From the NCBI GenBank assembly GCA_963788965.1, contig CAWBIK010000006.1, positions 558,001 to 622,000 of the forward strand: a stretch of DNA of 64,000 nucleotides, in the 5' to 3' direction. The translations under genes and the position numbers were made by a program. The stretch comes from QHXQ01 sp963788965. Lineage in GTDB: Bacteria > Acidobacteriota > Blastocatellia > Pyrinomonadales > Pyrinomonadaceae. Position 1 is the first letter of the stretch; each line of letters opens with the position of its first letter. Below, piece after piece: positions 46,625 to 55,296 of this stretch. A model generated the notes under the pieces. It made no database searches and had not been told where the DNA came from. It saw only the letters and a program-made list of their open reading frames with translations.

Positions 46625-46803
46625 GAGTGCCATAGCCCCGCTCAACCTCGCGACTCAAGTTTATCAAGAGAGAATGCTGATGCGCGCAGTTGATGTTGCA
46701 AGCTCTAGCTGAGGTTGCTCCTATGCTCAGGAGTTATTACATCGTTGTAAGCTGACAGAATGTACCGTAGCGACGACGGGAAAGTGTATCGAGGGCTTAG
46801 ATC

Positions 46804-47808
46804 TTGGCGTCTGTCCGAATTATCTCGGCACCGAGAACCGAGGTCGCAGACACGCAGCCCGTGGCCGCAGAAGAACCCGTCGAGTTAGCGGCTGACGGGG
46901 ACCGGCAGGACGAGGTTGAAATGGTCGATCTGCCTGACGGTCTAGACTTCACCCCGGAAAGTGCAGCACAGATCACGCGCGCGGGCCTGACGCGCGTGAT
47001 CGTTATCGCCGGGGACCAGGATAGCGGGAAAACGACTCTTATTTCATCAGTTTTCGATAAGTTTCAAGAGGGGCCGTTCGCGGGATACCTGTTCGCCAAT
47101 TGCCGTACATTTAGGGGGCTAGAACGGAGGTGTTTCCCCTCCCGGATAGCGTCAGAGCGAATGCACGCTGACACCACGCGCACCCCGCGTGGTGACGGTC
47201 AACTCCTGCTCCACTTACAGCTTCGCGCCGAGGATTTAAGCCGCCCGCCCCAAGACTTATTGCTGACCGACATCTCCGGGGAGTTCTTCAGGGATGCTTG
47301 CGACTCAACAGAGGGCTGCCTGCATCTCGCGGTACTGCGCCGTGCAGATCACCTCGCCTTGTGCCTCGACGGGGAAAAGCTGGCGAGTAATAACCTCAAA
47401 CACGAAGCCTTCAATACGGGGAAATTGCTTCTGCAAAGCGCTCTGGACGCCGGAATGATCGGGCAACACACCTTTGTTGATGTTCTCATTACCAAGCGCG
47501 ACTTGCTCGGCCCAGCGCAAGGCTCCAACGCGCAAACGTACCTCGATCACATACGAGAAAGATTGACCGGTGATTTTGACCACCGGGTCGGACGTCTGCG
47601 TTTCTTTGAAGTCGCCGCGCGTCCTGAGTCTTCAGGATTCCCTTTGGCATACGGCTTGGATCAAGTTCTTTCGTCGTGGGTAGAAGACACGCCCTTTTAC
47701 ACACAACCGCGGCTTACTGACATTCGTGACATTGCCGGTCATTTGGTGAAAACGGAGTTTGACCGGTATCTAATGAGGCGGCCTGTAGACCGCCGTGCCA
47801 GAAGGTGA
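46804..47808 (+). CDS. Double-GTPase-type TRAFAC GTPase (first)
   Basis: A 334-residue protein. The P-loop is IAGDQDSGKTTLISSVF (about residues 68-84), a switch-like motif is LLTDISGEFFRD, and the specificity-like motif is LITKRDLLG (about 229). These match the DO-GTPase1 group of GAP1 systems. The start is a TTG at 46804 after a weak site, so the N-terminus is uncertain; an ATG at 46760 is out of frame. Its stop is 2 bp before the next ATG, so the two GTPases are made together. Confidence 0.75.
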   Translation: MASVRIISAPRTEVADTQPVAAEEPVELAADGDRQDEVEMVDLPDGLDFTPESAAQITRAGLTRVIVIAGDQDSGKTTLISSVFDKFQEGPFAGYLFANCRTFRGLERRCFPSRIASERMHADTTRTPRGDGQLLLHLQLRAEDLSRPPQDLLLTDISGEFFRDACDSTEGCLHLAVLRRADHLALCLDGEKLASNNLKHEAFNTGKLLLQSALDAGMIGQHTFVDVLITKRDLLGPAQGSNAQTYLDHIRERLTGDFDHRVGRLRFFEVAARPESSGFPLAYGLDQVLSSWVEDTPFYTQPRLTDIRDIAGHLVKTEFDRYLMRRPVDRRARR

Positions 47809-47810
47809 TT

Positions 47811-48707
47811 ATGACGTCATCCCCTGCCGCATCTTCGAGTTATAAACTACTCATCATGGGGTTGCCGGGAACGGGTAAGACCTCTTTCCTCGCCGCGCTC
47901 TGGCATGTGGTGGCTTCGAAGGAGATGTCCGGGTCTTTGCAGCTAATTAAACTCGAAGGTGACCGCAAGCACCTTAATAAAATCCGCAGGGACTGGCTCC
48001 AGTGCAAAACGGTGCCCCGAACCGTCCAGACGACCGAGCAGATCGTCTACATGAAATTAGGCGTGCCGGTCGGTAGTGAGACGGTGGAGCTTATTTTCCC
48101 GGACATGTCCGGCGAGTCGTTTAGGCGGCAATGGGTAGAACGGAGGTGGACTAAGGAGTATGACGACTTAGTAAGGGAAGCCAGCGGAATATTACTGTTC
48201 GTCCACTCAACGAAGATGACGGGGCCTGATAGGATCGACAGTGGCGTCGAGGAGGCCGTTGCCGCGTTAGGCGATGAGGAGGACATGGCGGATGAAGCTT
48301 CGGCGGTTGACGACGAGGCAAACCTTCCGGAGTGGGACCCGGGAAAAGCGCCGACACAGGTGCAGTTAGTTGAATTACTGCAATTTATTCAATGGCAACC
48401 CCACCTTGAAAACATCAAGCGCGTAGCCGTAATCGTTTCAGCTTGGGATCTCGTGCGAGGGAGGTACGGCTACCCGGAGGAGTGGCTATCGAAGCGCCTG
48501 CCGCTTCTTGATCAATACCTTCGGGCCAACAGAGAACGCTTCCCGTCGAGGGTTTACGGCCTCAGCGCGCAGGGAGGGCCGCTGGAAGGCGATGTTACTC
48601 GCCTCCAACAGTACGAGCGTCAGTCGGAACGCATAATGATTGTCGGGGACGGTTGTGCCCCTCACGACATCACTGCTCCTGTTAAGTGGGTGATGGGGGC
48701 GTCGTAA
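47811..48707 (+). CDS. Double-GTPase-type TRAFAC GTPase (second)
   Basis: 298 residues, with P-loop LIMGLPGTGKTSFLAALWH (about residues 14-32), LIFPDMSGESFRRQW (switch/Walker B, about 96-110), a disordered acidic insert near 150-175, and VIVSAWDLVRG in place of the usual base-specificity motif. This is the DO-GTPase2 pattern. AGAAGG precedes the ATG at 47811. It is followed three bases later by GAP1. The two GTPases probably act as a regulated switch. Confidence 0.78.
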   Translation: MTSSPAASSSYKLLIMGLPGTGKTSFLAALWHVVASKEMSGSLQLIKLEGDRKHLNKIRRDWLQCKTVPRTVQTTEQIVYMKLGVPVGSETVELIFPDMSGESFRRQWVERRWTKEYDDLVREASGILLFVHSTKMTGPDRIDSGVEEAVAALGDEEDMADEASAVDDEANLPEWDPGKAPTQVQLVELLQFIQWQPHLENIKRVAVIVSAWDLVRGRYGYPEEWLSKRLPLLDQYLRANRERFPSRVYGLSAQGGPLEGDVTRLQQYERQSERIMIVGDGCAPHDITAPVKWVMGAS

Positions 48708-48710
48708 GAC

Positions 48711-50846
48711 ATGCACACTATTGAAGAGGTCATTAAAATTCACCAATGTCTGCATGGTTATGCCGACGGGCACCAGCTACTTCAAGCCTCTACAAAACTG
48801 CCTCCGAAAGCCGACCAGCTACTCCTCACGTTGAGCGACATGTCGGGGCCAAGCATGATCAGCGGCTTTCAGTCATATCTCACAGGCTACCCGGTAACAG
48901 ACACAAGTTGGTACGCATTTGCCAGAACATGGTATGCGAGTGAGATGCCACGTCCCGGATGCGTCTGGACCCATACTCTATTGATAGAGACGGCAGATTT
49001 AGCTAGGATTCAGGATTTCGGAGTTCTGCTAAAACTGTTCGTCCGTCCCCCAAAGGAGAAAAAACAGACCTCCTACACTCATCCAATAAAATTGGATCTG
49101 AGTTCAGGGTTTGATCTAAACAAACCCACAAAAGTGAACGACTTTGACATTGCCCTGCTTGTGCTCTCAGGGCTCTATCAACATCCTGACAAGCCTGTCT
49201 ATTTAACCTCCGAGAATGCGGAGCAATACGCCGATTTAATTCTTGAAATCTGGAACCAACAGTATCCGAAGTTGCGCCGCTCTTTCATGTTCTGTACCGG
49301 GGCGCTTGCCAATAGGAAGGCTGCCGGGCGGAATTTCGACCTGCAAATCGCTCCTGCTTCGACATTCAGACAAATCCAGCGAGAAGTGCCGCACGGAGTA
49401 TTTATAGAGACTCTGATCACGAAGCTGCCTGCGAACGTGCCGCCGTGGCTAACAACCGCTACAAAAGATCTACTATCGTCGGAAAATGAAGTCCGGCAGT
49501 TTTTACTTTTGTTCGGTGCCGATGCCCCTGAGGGAAGAGGGGCCTTTTCTCAACTACTGACCCTATACACACACATAAACAAGTCTAAGAATGGCGAATT
49601 GCCCCTTTCTGAGTTACTCGCCGAGATAAGCGAAGACTTCCCTTCGGCAACTCAAGCTACACGCCTGAAACAGGCCATCCTTGGTGGGACTGCTGTTAAA
49701 AAGCCTCATTTTGTACCTAACTTAGCCGAGATAGATATCCTGCGAGAGCTTGCCATTACTAATAGCTATGCAGCGTATGACAGCGGGATCCTAAAAGTAC
49801 ATAGGCGTGCCGAGGAGTTTGTTCATCTTGAGCCGGAGCAGGCAAAAAAGCTAATCATCAGCCTGTTAGATCACGAAGTAAATCCATTAGGCGAAGAAAT
49901 TATAAAGGGAATTTCTGAGGCGATCACTCCAACTGACGCGCTTGATTTAGCTGCTCAGAGATTTAACCTTCTCTTTGTTTTTACCAAGCACAATCCGTCC
50001 CTGTTCACCATGCCGCAAATCTGGCAGGTATCAAGGGATAGGCAGAGGGAGTTATACGACCTTGTCGGGCCACGATTAGAGAGCGGTGAGATAAGTATTG
50101 ATGCGCTAATTCAGGCTATGCTGGAAGCCGGGTCCGACGTGCTGGCAGATGAAATAATTCGTCAGCACAGGGACGCGGCTGTAAATGCCGTACTAAATTG
50201 GTTTGATTCGTCTGACGCGTCTGTGTTAGCCGAAGGGTGGGCGCGAGCACTCAGCCACCAGCCGAACACCATTATCGACTGGTTGAGTAACGCAAAGTCT
50301 CCTCGTACTGCAACAATGGCTTTGTTAGCAGGAATTTTAGATCCTCACTCTCAAAGGGTGACACAGTTGGGTACACGCGTTTGGCTTCATCTATCACGTG
50401 TTAGTTGCAATGAGCTCGATGAGTCAAATTACATCCGTGTAATGGCGTTCCTCCTCGCCCTCGGCTTTAACAACCCCGATAAGCACGCGCCGGAACTTGT
50501 AGTAGAAGCCTTTCATCCTGTGCATGAAGCCGCCGCGAGAGATAGATTGCCATACGCAAGTTGGCGTCTCCTGATGTATCAGGCTCCTTCTCTCTCATGG
50601 TGGGGCGAATGGGACAAGTGCGAGCGATTGCGCCAAGCCCTGATAGACAAATTCATTCGTTATGGCTGGAATGTCGAGTTCTTCTTACGCGCAGTAAAAC
50701 ACTCGGACACCTTTGCTCGTGTCTTGTATAGTTGCAATGAAAAAGGCCGGGGAAGAAAATTCATCCGCCGAGTAGCGCAGGGGGTAGCAGGTGGTTACAT
50801 CGCTGCAACCGAAGAACAGCGACAGGTCTTAATGCATTACAGGTGA
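48711..50846 (+). CDS. GAP1 (GTPase-associated protein 1)
   Basis: A 711-residue protein. The GAP1 N-terminal domain is clear: IKIHQCLHGYADGHQLLQAS, LLLTLSDMSGPSM, FQSYLTGYPVTDTSWYAFARTW, MPRPGCVWTHTLLIE (about residues 1-95). The middle and C-terminal helical parts (about 230-700) are repetitive and unassigned. It is the last gene of the operon, ended by a strong hairpin terminator at 50917. With the GTPases and GASH protein it forms the core of a described NTP-dependent conflict system; the mechanism is unknown. Confidence 0.85.
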   Translation: MHTIEEVIKIHQCLHGYADGHQLLQASTKLPPKADQLLLTLSDMSGPSMISGFQSYLTGYPVTDTSWYAFARTWYASEMPRPGCVWTHTLLIETADLARIQDFGVLLKLFVRPPKEKKQTSYTHPIKLDLSSGFDLNKPTKVNDFDIALLVLSGLYQHPDKPVYLTSENAEQYADLILEIWNQQYPKLRRSFMFCTGALANRKAAGRNFDLQIAPASTFRQIQREVPHGVFIETLITKLPANVPPWLTTATKDLLSSENEVRQFLLLFGADAPEGRGAFSQLLTLYTHINKSKNGELPLSELLAEISEDFPSATQATRLKQAILGGTAVKKPHFVPNLAEIDILRELAITNSYAAYDSGILKVHRRAEEFVHLEPEQAKKLIISLLDHEVNPLGEEIIKGISEAITPTDALDLAAQRFNLLFVFTKHNPSLFTMPQIWQVSRDRQRELYDLVGPRLESGEISIDALIQAMLEAGSDVLADEIIRQHRDAAVNAVLNWFDSSDASVLAEGWARALSHQPNTIIDWLSNAKSPRTATMALLAGILDPHSQRVTQLGTRVWLHLSRVSCNELDESNYIRVMAFLLALGFNNPDKHAPELVVEAFHPVHEAAARDRLPYASWRLLMYQAPSLSWWGEWDKCERLRQALIDKFIRYGWNVEFFLRAVKHSDTFARVLYSCNEKGRGRKFIRRVAQGVAGGYIAATEEQRQVLMHYR

Positions 50847-50916
50847 TCGAATGCTCCTCTCAATGTCATACAGACGCTTCGAGGAATAGTTCAGATGTAT
50901 GGTAAACATCCCCTGA

Positions 50917-50957
50917 TCAAAAGGGCCGCCGGATGCTTACTCCGGCGGCCCTTTTGA
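50917..50957. terminator. Strong hairpin terminator after GAP1
   Basis: A perfect 17-bp stem (TCAAAAGGGCCGCCGGA and its complement) with a 7-nt loop. The A and T runs on the two sides make it usable in both directions. It lies 70 bp after the GAP1 stop. Confidence 0.9.
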
Positions 50958-51014
50958 CGCACAGAAAAGAGTACGCTTCTCTATTCGTTCTTACAACGTT
51001 AAGTTCCTTCAAGA

Positions 51015-51147
51015 AGAAGAAATGTTGTCTGTAAGATTGCCGTTAAGGGTGAAGAGCGGCAAATAAGTTGCAACACCGGAAGGGGCGAAATCAATGTCCG
51101 GTGAAGAACTTAATTTCTCCACGGAACAACTTAATTTTCCATTCACA
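51015..51147 (+). mobile_element. Tn7-like right end (R1)
   Basis: Read inward on the minus strand it starts TGTGAATGGAAAATTAAG, with the TG exactly 15 nt before the AAGTTGTT core. A second packed site, AAATTAAGTTCTTCACC, follows 21 bp later. About 120 bp is homologous to R0 at 14.43-14.55 kb in the same orientation. It is the best right terminus for the element carrying the tns genes, with left terminus at 14549 or 23537. Confidence 0.75.
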
Positions 51148-51149
51148 AT

Positions 51150-51349
51150 TGTCCTGTCACAGTTAAGTTCACAGTCGGAGGCCGCGCGAAGATCATGCCC
51201 GGCAGCACACGCGGGATGGCAACGCCGTGTACTTCGGACCGTTACAGTGAGTAGGGCTTCATTGCACCCGGCGTGATTTCAGGAAAGGATTATATTCCCT
51301 TATGTCAGAACTTTATTCCCTCACGTAAGAACTATATTGTTGGTTCTCA
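51150..51349 (+). mobile_element. Possible 200-bp Tn7-like mini-element beside mlaD (right end R2)
   Basis: The right terminus read inward is TGAGAACC, then AACAATATAGTTCTTACG, followed by AATAAAGTTCTGAC and AATATAATCC at 21-bp steps, a packed right-end array (51287-51349). At 51150 TGTCCTGTCACAGTTAAG keeps the 15-nt rule and could be its left terminus. No gene fits in between, so it would be a non-autonomous derivative. The right terminus is firm. The left one rests on a single degenerate site. It is adjacent (2 bp) to R1 and 12 bp from the mlaD stop. Confidence 0.55.
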
Positions 51350-51361
51350 ACCATGCACATC

Positions 51362-52507
51362 TAGAAGATCGAAAACTTGATCGTTAGGTACTTTTTGGGG
51401 TTTTGGCGGAAGTCGTAGAGGAGTTTGACGGATTCGGCGGAGAGTTGGTTGACGTTGTTGTAGAGGGCTTCGTCGGTGAGGAGGCGACCGGCGGTGCCTT
51501 CGCCGCGTTGGACGCCGGCGACGACGGTGTCGATGCGTTCGGCGGTGGTGTTGAAGCGGGCGATGGCGGCGCGGGCGTCGTTGTAGAGAGCTTCGTCGGT
51601 GAGGAGTTTGCCGGCGGTGCCGCGGCCCGGCGCGGATGTCGGTGGTGATGCCGCTGATGTCGTCCACGGCGCGGTTGAGGCGGGCGATGGCGGTGCGCGC
51701 TTCGTTGTAGAGGGCTTCGTCGGTGAGGAGACGACCGGCCGTGCCGCGCCCGCGGCGGAGGTCCTCGGAGATGCCCTTGAGTTGGAGGCTGACGTCGTTG
51801 AGGTTGTTGTAGAGGGCCGGGTCGTTGACGAGTTTGCCGGCTGAACCTTGCCCGGTGCGAATCTGCGTGAGCAGGTCCTGCGTCTCGCGCACGGTGCGGT
51901 TGAGGTTGTCGTAGAAGGCTTCGTCGTTGACGAAGCGGCCGAGCGAGCCTTGACCTTCGTTGATCTTGGTGGTGATGCCGGTTAACTGCTCGCCGAGGCG
52001 ATTGAGTTGTTGGACGAGATCGTTGCCGTTGGCCGTCAGTTGATCAAAGCCTGCGCCTTGTGTGGAGGGCAGTTCGTAGTCTTCCGTGACGGCTTGGCCG
52101 AGGTTCGTGCCGGGGATGATATTGATAACTTTGTCTGAGCCGAGCAAGGATGGCGAGGTGAGTTGCGCTTTCGAGTCGGTGCGGATCAGTTCGGTCACGT
52201 CGCGGCCGTTGACTTTGCTGTCGATGGATAGGCGGGCTTCGACCTTGTTGGGCGCGTTCGGATCGCTAGTGGCTTGCAGCAGTTGCACGTCGTCCACTTT
52301 GCCGATGCGGACGCCCGCGAGGCGCACCTCCGCGCCGGGGCGCAGACCGTCGGCGCTGGCGAACTTGGCGCGCAGGTGCAGCTTGCGCGCGAACGAGATG
52401 TCGCCCGATGCGTTCAGGATCATCAGGATCAGCACGGCAATCGAGATGATGACGAGCAACCCGACGCGCACCTCGCGCATGCCGATGGTTTTCTTTGCTG
52501 GCGGCAT
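51362..52507 (-). CDS. mlaD: MlaD-type Mce lipid-transport protein (frame broken near 51625)
   Basis: Periplasmic, inner-membrane-anchored substrate-binding subunit of an Mla/Mce phospholipid transporter. An N-terminal TM segment (VGLLVIISIAVLILMIL) is followed by the Mce domain (KFASADGLRPGAEVRLAGV, about residues 45-125), then five repeats of GxGTAGRLLTDEALYN type. A GC-rich indel near 51625 throws the frame into Arg/His-rich sequence. The correct frame continues (GTAGKLLTDEALYNDARAAI ...) to KYLTIKFSIF and a TAG at 51362-51364. The nominal stop at 51347 is merely the terminal TGA of the adjoining transposon end. Order mlaE-mlaF-mlaD on this strand is an operon. Confidence 0.85.
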
Positions 52508-52594
52508 AAGTGGCTCTCGGCTATCAGCACGTCGGCTATCAGCTTCTGCTTTTGATTATAGCTGAAAGCTGATCGCTGCGTGCTGATTGCTTCT

Positions 52595-53520
52595 TCACTT
52601 TCCTTTCATAAATCGTTTGATGTACGGATCGTCAGTCTTCTTCAACTGCTCGTCCGTGCCGCTGAAGATGATCTCCCCGTCGCGGATCATCATGATCTTG
52701 GTGTTGGTCAGGCAAAGTTTCTGGCCCTCTTCCTCGAAGATGACCTCGCCCTCGTCGTTCACGGCCGCGTACTCGCCGGTCAGATAGTCCACGTTGTTCA
52801 TCTCGTGCGTGACGAACATTGAGGACACGTCTTCCAGATCGCGCAGCTTGATCGCAAGCTCGCAGATGGTGCGCGCGGTCGGCGGATCAAGCCCGGCGGT
52901 CGGCTCGTCGAACATGACGATGCCGGGCCGCCGACGAGTGCGCGGGCGATGCCGACGCGGCGACGCATGCCGCCCGATAGCTCTGCGGGCATCTTGTCGA
53001 TGGCGTCTTCGAGATTGACGAAGCGCAGCATGCGGCGCACTTCCTGTTCCACCTCGGCTTCGGGCACGCCCTGCTCGTGCAGGCGATAGGCGACGTTATC
53101 GTACACCGAGAGCGAATCGAAGAGTGCGCCCTCTTGAAAGATCATGCCCATGTTTTTACGCACACGCATCATCTCGTTCTCGTCGTAGTCGGTAATGTCT
53201 TCGCCGTTGACGAGCACGCGCCCGGAGTCGGGCTTGAGCAGACCCAACACCAGCTTGATCGTCGTGGACTTGCCCGTGCCCGAACCGCCGAGGATGATCT
53301 TGGTTTCGCCGCGCAAGACTGTGAAGGAGAGATCGTCCAAGACCGTGCGGTCGCCGAAGCTCAAGGTGACGTTGCGAAACTCGATGGCGGGGATAGTGCG
53401 TGTGGTGTCCTCGATCTCTTGAAACGTGGATTCGGCCGCCGCTTCGCTGACGCGATGATCGGCGTCAGGTGCAGACGGCGCGTCGGTCCGGTGCGGCGCT
53501 TCGAGATCGGTTGAGGCCAT
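52595..53520 (-). CDS. mlaF: MlaF-type ABC transporter ATPase (frame broken near 52925)
   Basis: Energises lipid transport with MlaE. Walker A is ILGGSGTGKSTTIK, the Q-loop GMIFQEGALFD, the signature LSGGMRRRVGIARAL. After a one-base loss near 52925 the frame continues with Walker B VMFDEPTAGLDP, the switch VTHEMNNVDY and the C-terminal tail ending MKGK. Joined length is about 308 residues, with an extra N-terminal 45 residues. It follows mlaE by 6 bp. Confidence 0.88.
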
Positions 53521-53526
53521 AAGCGT

Positions 53527-54306
53527 TCAGGCAGCCACTGCAGCCGGCATGTCCAGAATAACCTGAAGCATCTTCGCAAGAAAGAAGTCGGCGACGATCA
53601 CGAGGATCGAAGAGGTCACGACCGCGGACGTGGTTGAGCGCCCGACGCCGACCGTGCCGCCCTCCGTGCTCAAGCCCTTGTGACACGCGACGGCAGCGAT
53701 GATGAGCGCGAAGACGATGGGCTTGATGACGCCGCCCAACATATCATCCTGCGTGATGCCGTGTTGGACGGAACTGAAGAACGTGCCCAGCGGCATACCG
53801 TACAGACCACTTGAAACCGCGCCGCCGCCGAGGATGCCGATCATGTCGGCGACGACGGTTAACAGCGGCAGTGTGACGACAAGCGCGACAAGGCGCGGCG
53901 TGACCAGCTTGCGGATCGGGTCTGTGCCGAGCGCGCGCATCGCGTCGATCTGTTGCGAGACGACCATCGAGCCAAGCTCGGCGGCGATGGCCGAGCCAAC
54001 TCGCCCTGTACACATCAACGCCGTCAGCACCGGCCCCAGTTCGCGCACCAGCGAGAGCGCGACCAGATAGCCGGTCTGATCCTGCGCGCCGTAGTACTTG
54101 AGCGTCGGGTAAGTTTGGAGCGTCAGCACGCCGCCGGTAAAGAAGCCGGTCAGGATAATGATCGTGAGCGAGCCGACGCCGATCACGTCCGCTTGCGCGA
54201 TCATCTCGTTGAAGTAAGTGGGGCGGCGAAACAGACGGCGCGCGGCGCGCGCTACGAGCAGGCTCGTCTCCTGAACTTCGAGCAGGGAGCGGATGGCGAT
54301 GTTCAT
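53527..54306 (-). CDS. mlaE: MlaE-type ABC transporter permease
   Basis: A 259-residue integral membrane permease with five to six hydrophobic segments. Family motifs are GVGSLTIIILTGFFTGGVL, SLVRELGPVLTALMCTGRVG, AAELGSMVVSQQIDAMRALG and PRLVALVVTLPLLTVVADMIG. First gene of the mlaE-F-D operon. Intact and of normal length. Confidence 0.93.
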   Translation of the reverse strand: MNIAIRSLLEVQETSLLVARAARRLFRRPTYFNEMIAQADVIGVGSLTIIILTGFFTGGVLTLQTYPTLKYYGAQDQTGYLVALSLVRELGPVLTALMCTGRVGSAIAAELGSMVVSQQIDAMRALGTDPIRKLVTPRLVALVVTLPLLTVVADMIGILGGGAVSSGLYGMPLGTFFSSVQHGITQDDMLGGVIKPIVFALIIAAVACHKGLSTEGGTVGVGRSTTSAVVTSSILVIVADFFLAKMLQVILDMPAAVAA

Positions 54307-54582
54307 GAGCAGGCTATTGGGAACCGGCGACCGGCGCGCGTCGCTGCTGCTTCAGAGTGCCGGGGCGTTACTGTCTGTTCATACTTCAAGCACAGCCAAC
54401 GCGGCTGTTTACCGGCGCAGACCGGAAGCAGAGCACGAACATGAACGAGCGAAGTTATCATGCTCAATAAAGGGCCGGTGCGTCAAGCAGGAATGCACCA
54501 CAAAGGCATGAAGACGCGTAAGAACTGCGCGCGCTGTCCTCAGTGTCTTCGTGTCTTGGTGGTTAAACTTTCCGCTTGTACG

Positions 54583-55230
54583 TCAGGGTCGTTGGCGGCG
54601 CAACGGGCGCGGGCGTGGTTGAACGGGCGTGGGCGACGTGATGGGCGCGTCGGGTTGGGCGTTGGGCGGCCGGTTGCCGTTGGGGAAGCGGTCGCGTCGT
54701 TGACGGCGCGGTAGATCGTCCATTTGCGGCCGCAGGCGGCGTTGCGATTCGCGTTTGAGTTGATGAAACTTGCGTAACTGCTCAGGCGTTAGCACCTGCC
54801 GGACTTTCAACTGCGCCTGCGCGTTCAGCCGGATCAACGCTTCATTCGCCGCGGCCAGTTCATGTGCGCGCTCGTTGACGATATTCTGATCCGGCTGCTC
54901 CGCATAGATGGCTTGATTGAGCGCGCGGCGGGCGGCGCGCAGACGCAACTGGGCGGCGCGCTGTTCGAGTTGATGCTCTTGGGCTATGGCTAAGAGTTGC
55001 GCACGCTGCTCAGGCGACAGGTTGAGCAAGGGCAACAGGCGTTGGTCGCGTTCGCCGGGGCGCGGCGGCAGTTGCTCGTCCTGCACGGCGGGCGGCGCGC
55101 TCTGCTGCGTGCTTTCGACAGTTTGCGCGCGTGCCTGCGGCGCATACAACAAGCAGCCGAGCAGCAAGGCCGGCAACAGCGCACGCGCAGGACGTAAATT
55201 AAGAATGAGACTGATCACGTTGCTCGACAA
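54583..55230 (-). CDS. Spy/LTXXQ-like periplasmic protein
   Basis: A 215-residue protein with a signal peptide (ALLPALLLGCLLYAPQARA), a central helical region LLPLLNLSPEQRAQLLAIAQEH and VRQVLTPEQLRKFHQLKRES, the paired LTxxQ-type motifs of Spy/CnrX-like periplasmic sensors or chaperones, and a Pro/Arg-rich tail. It is downstream of a sigma/anti-sigma pair on the same strand, suggesting an envelope-stress regulon. The 276-bp gap before mlaE (54307-54582) holds no evident gene. Confidence 0.75.
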   Translation of the reverse strand: MSSNVISLILNLRPARALLPALLLGCLLYAPQARAQTVESTQQSAPPAVQDEQLPPRPGERDQRLLPLLNLSPEQRAQLLAIAQEHQLEQRAAQLRLRAARRALNQAIYAEQPDQNIVNERAHELAAANEALIRLNAQAQLKVRQVLTPEQLRKFHQLKRESQRRLRPQMDDLPRRQRRDRFPNGNRPPNAQPDAPITSPTPVQPRPRPLRRQRP

Positions 55231-55296
55231 CCTCTCCGCCTGTTAGATGCGACTGTGGCTCGTCGCTTTCGCCGCCGACAACTTGACGCGTGATGC

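Noticed and set aside
46760..46804. ATG at 46760 as start of the first GTPase
   Set aside because: It is out of frame with the P-loop frame and its own frame closes after about 40 codons. It would be correct only if an indel is present.
51347..51349. mlaD stop codon at 51347
   Set aside because: It appears only in the shifted frame and is the terminal TGA of the transposon end. The native stop is the TAG at 51362-51364.
23537..51349. Target-site duplication flanking the Tn7-like element
   Set aside because: The five bases outside the left termini (CCAGG, ATAGC) do not match those outside the right termini (ATTGT, ACCAT), so no duplication can be claimed.
51150..51362. tRNA or SRP RNA as attachment site
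   Set aside because: No cloverleaf or SRP-like fold is visible at the junction. The only conserved feature at the insertion point is the mlaD 3' end.
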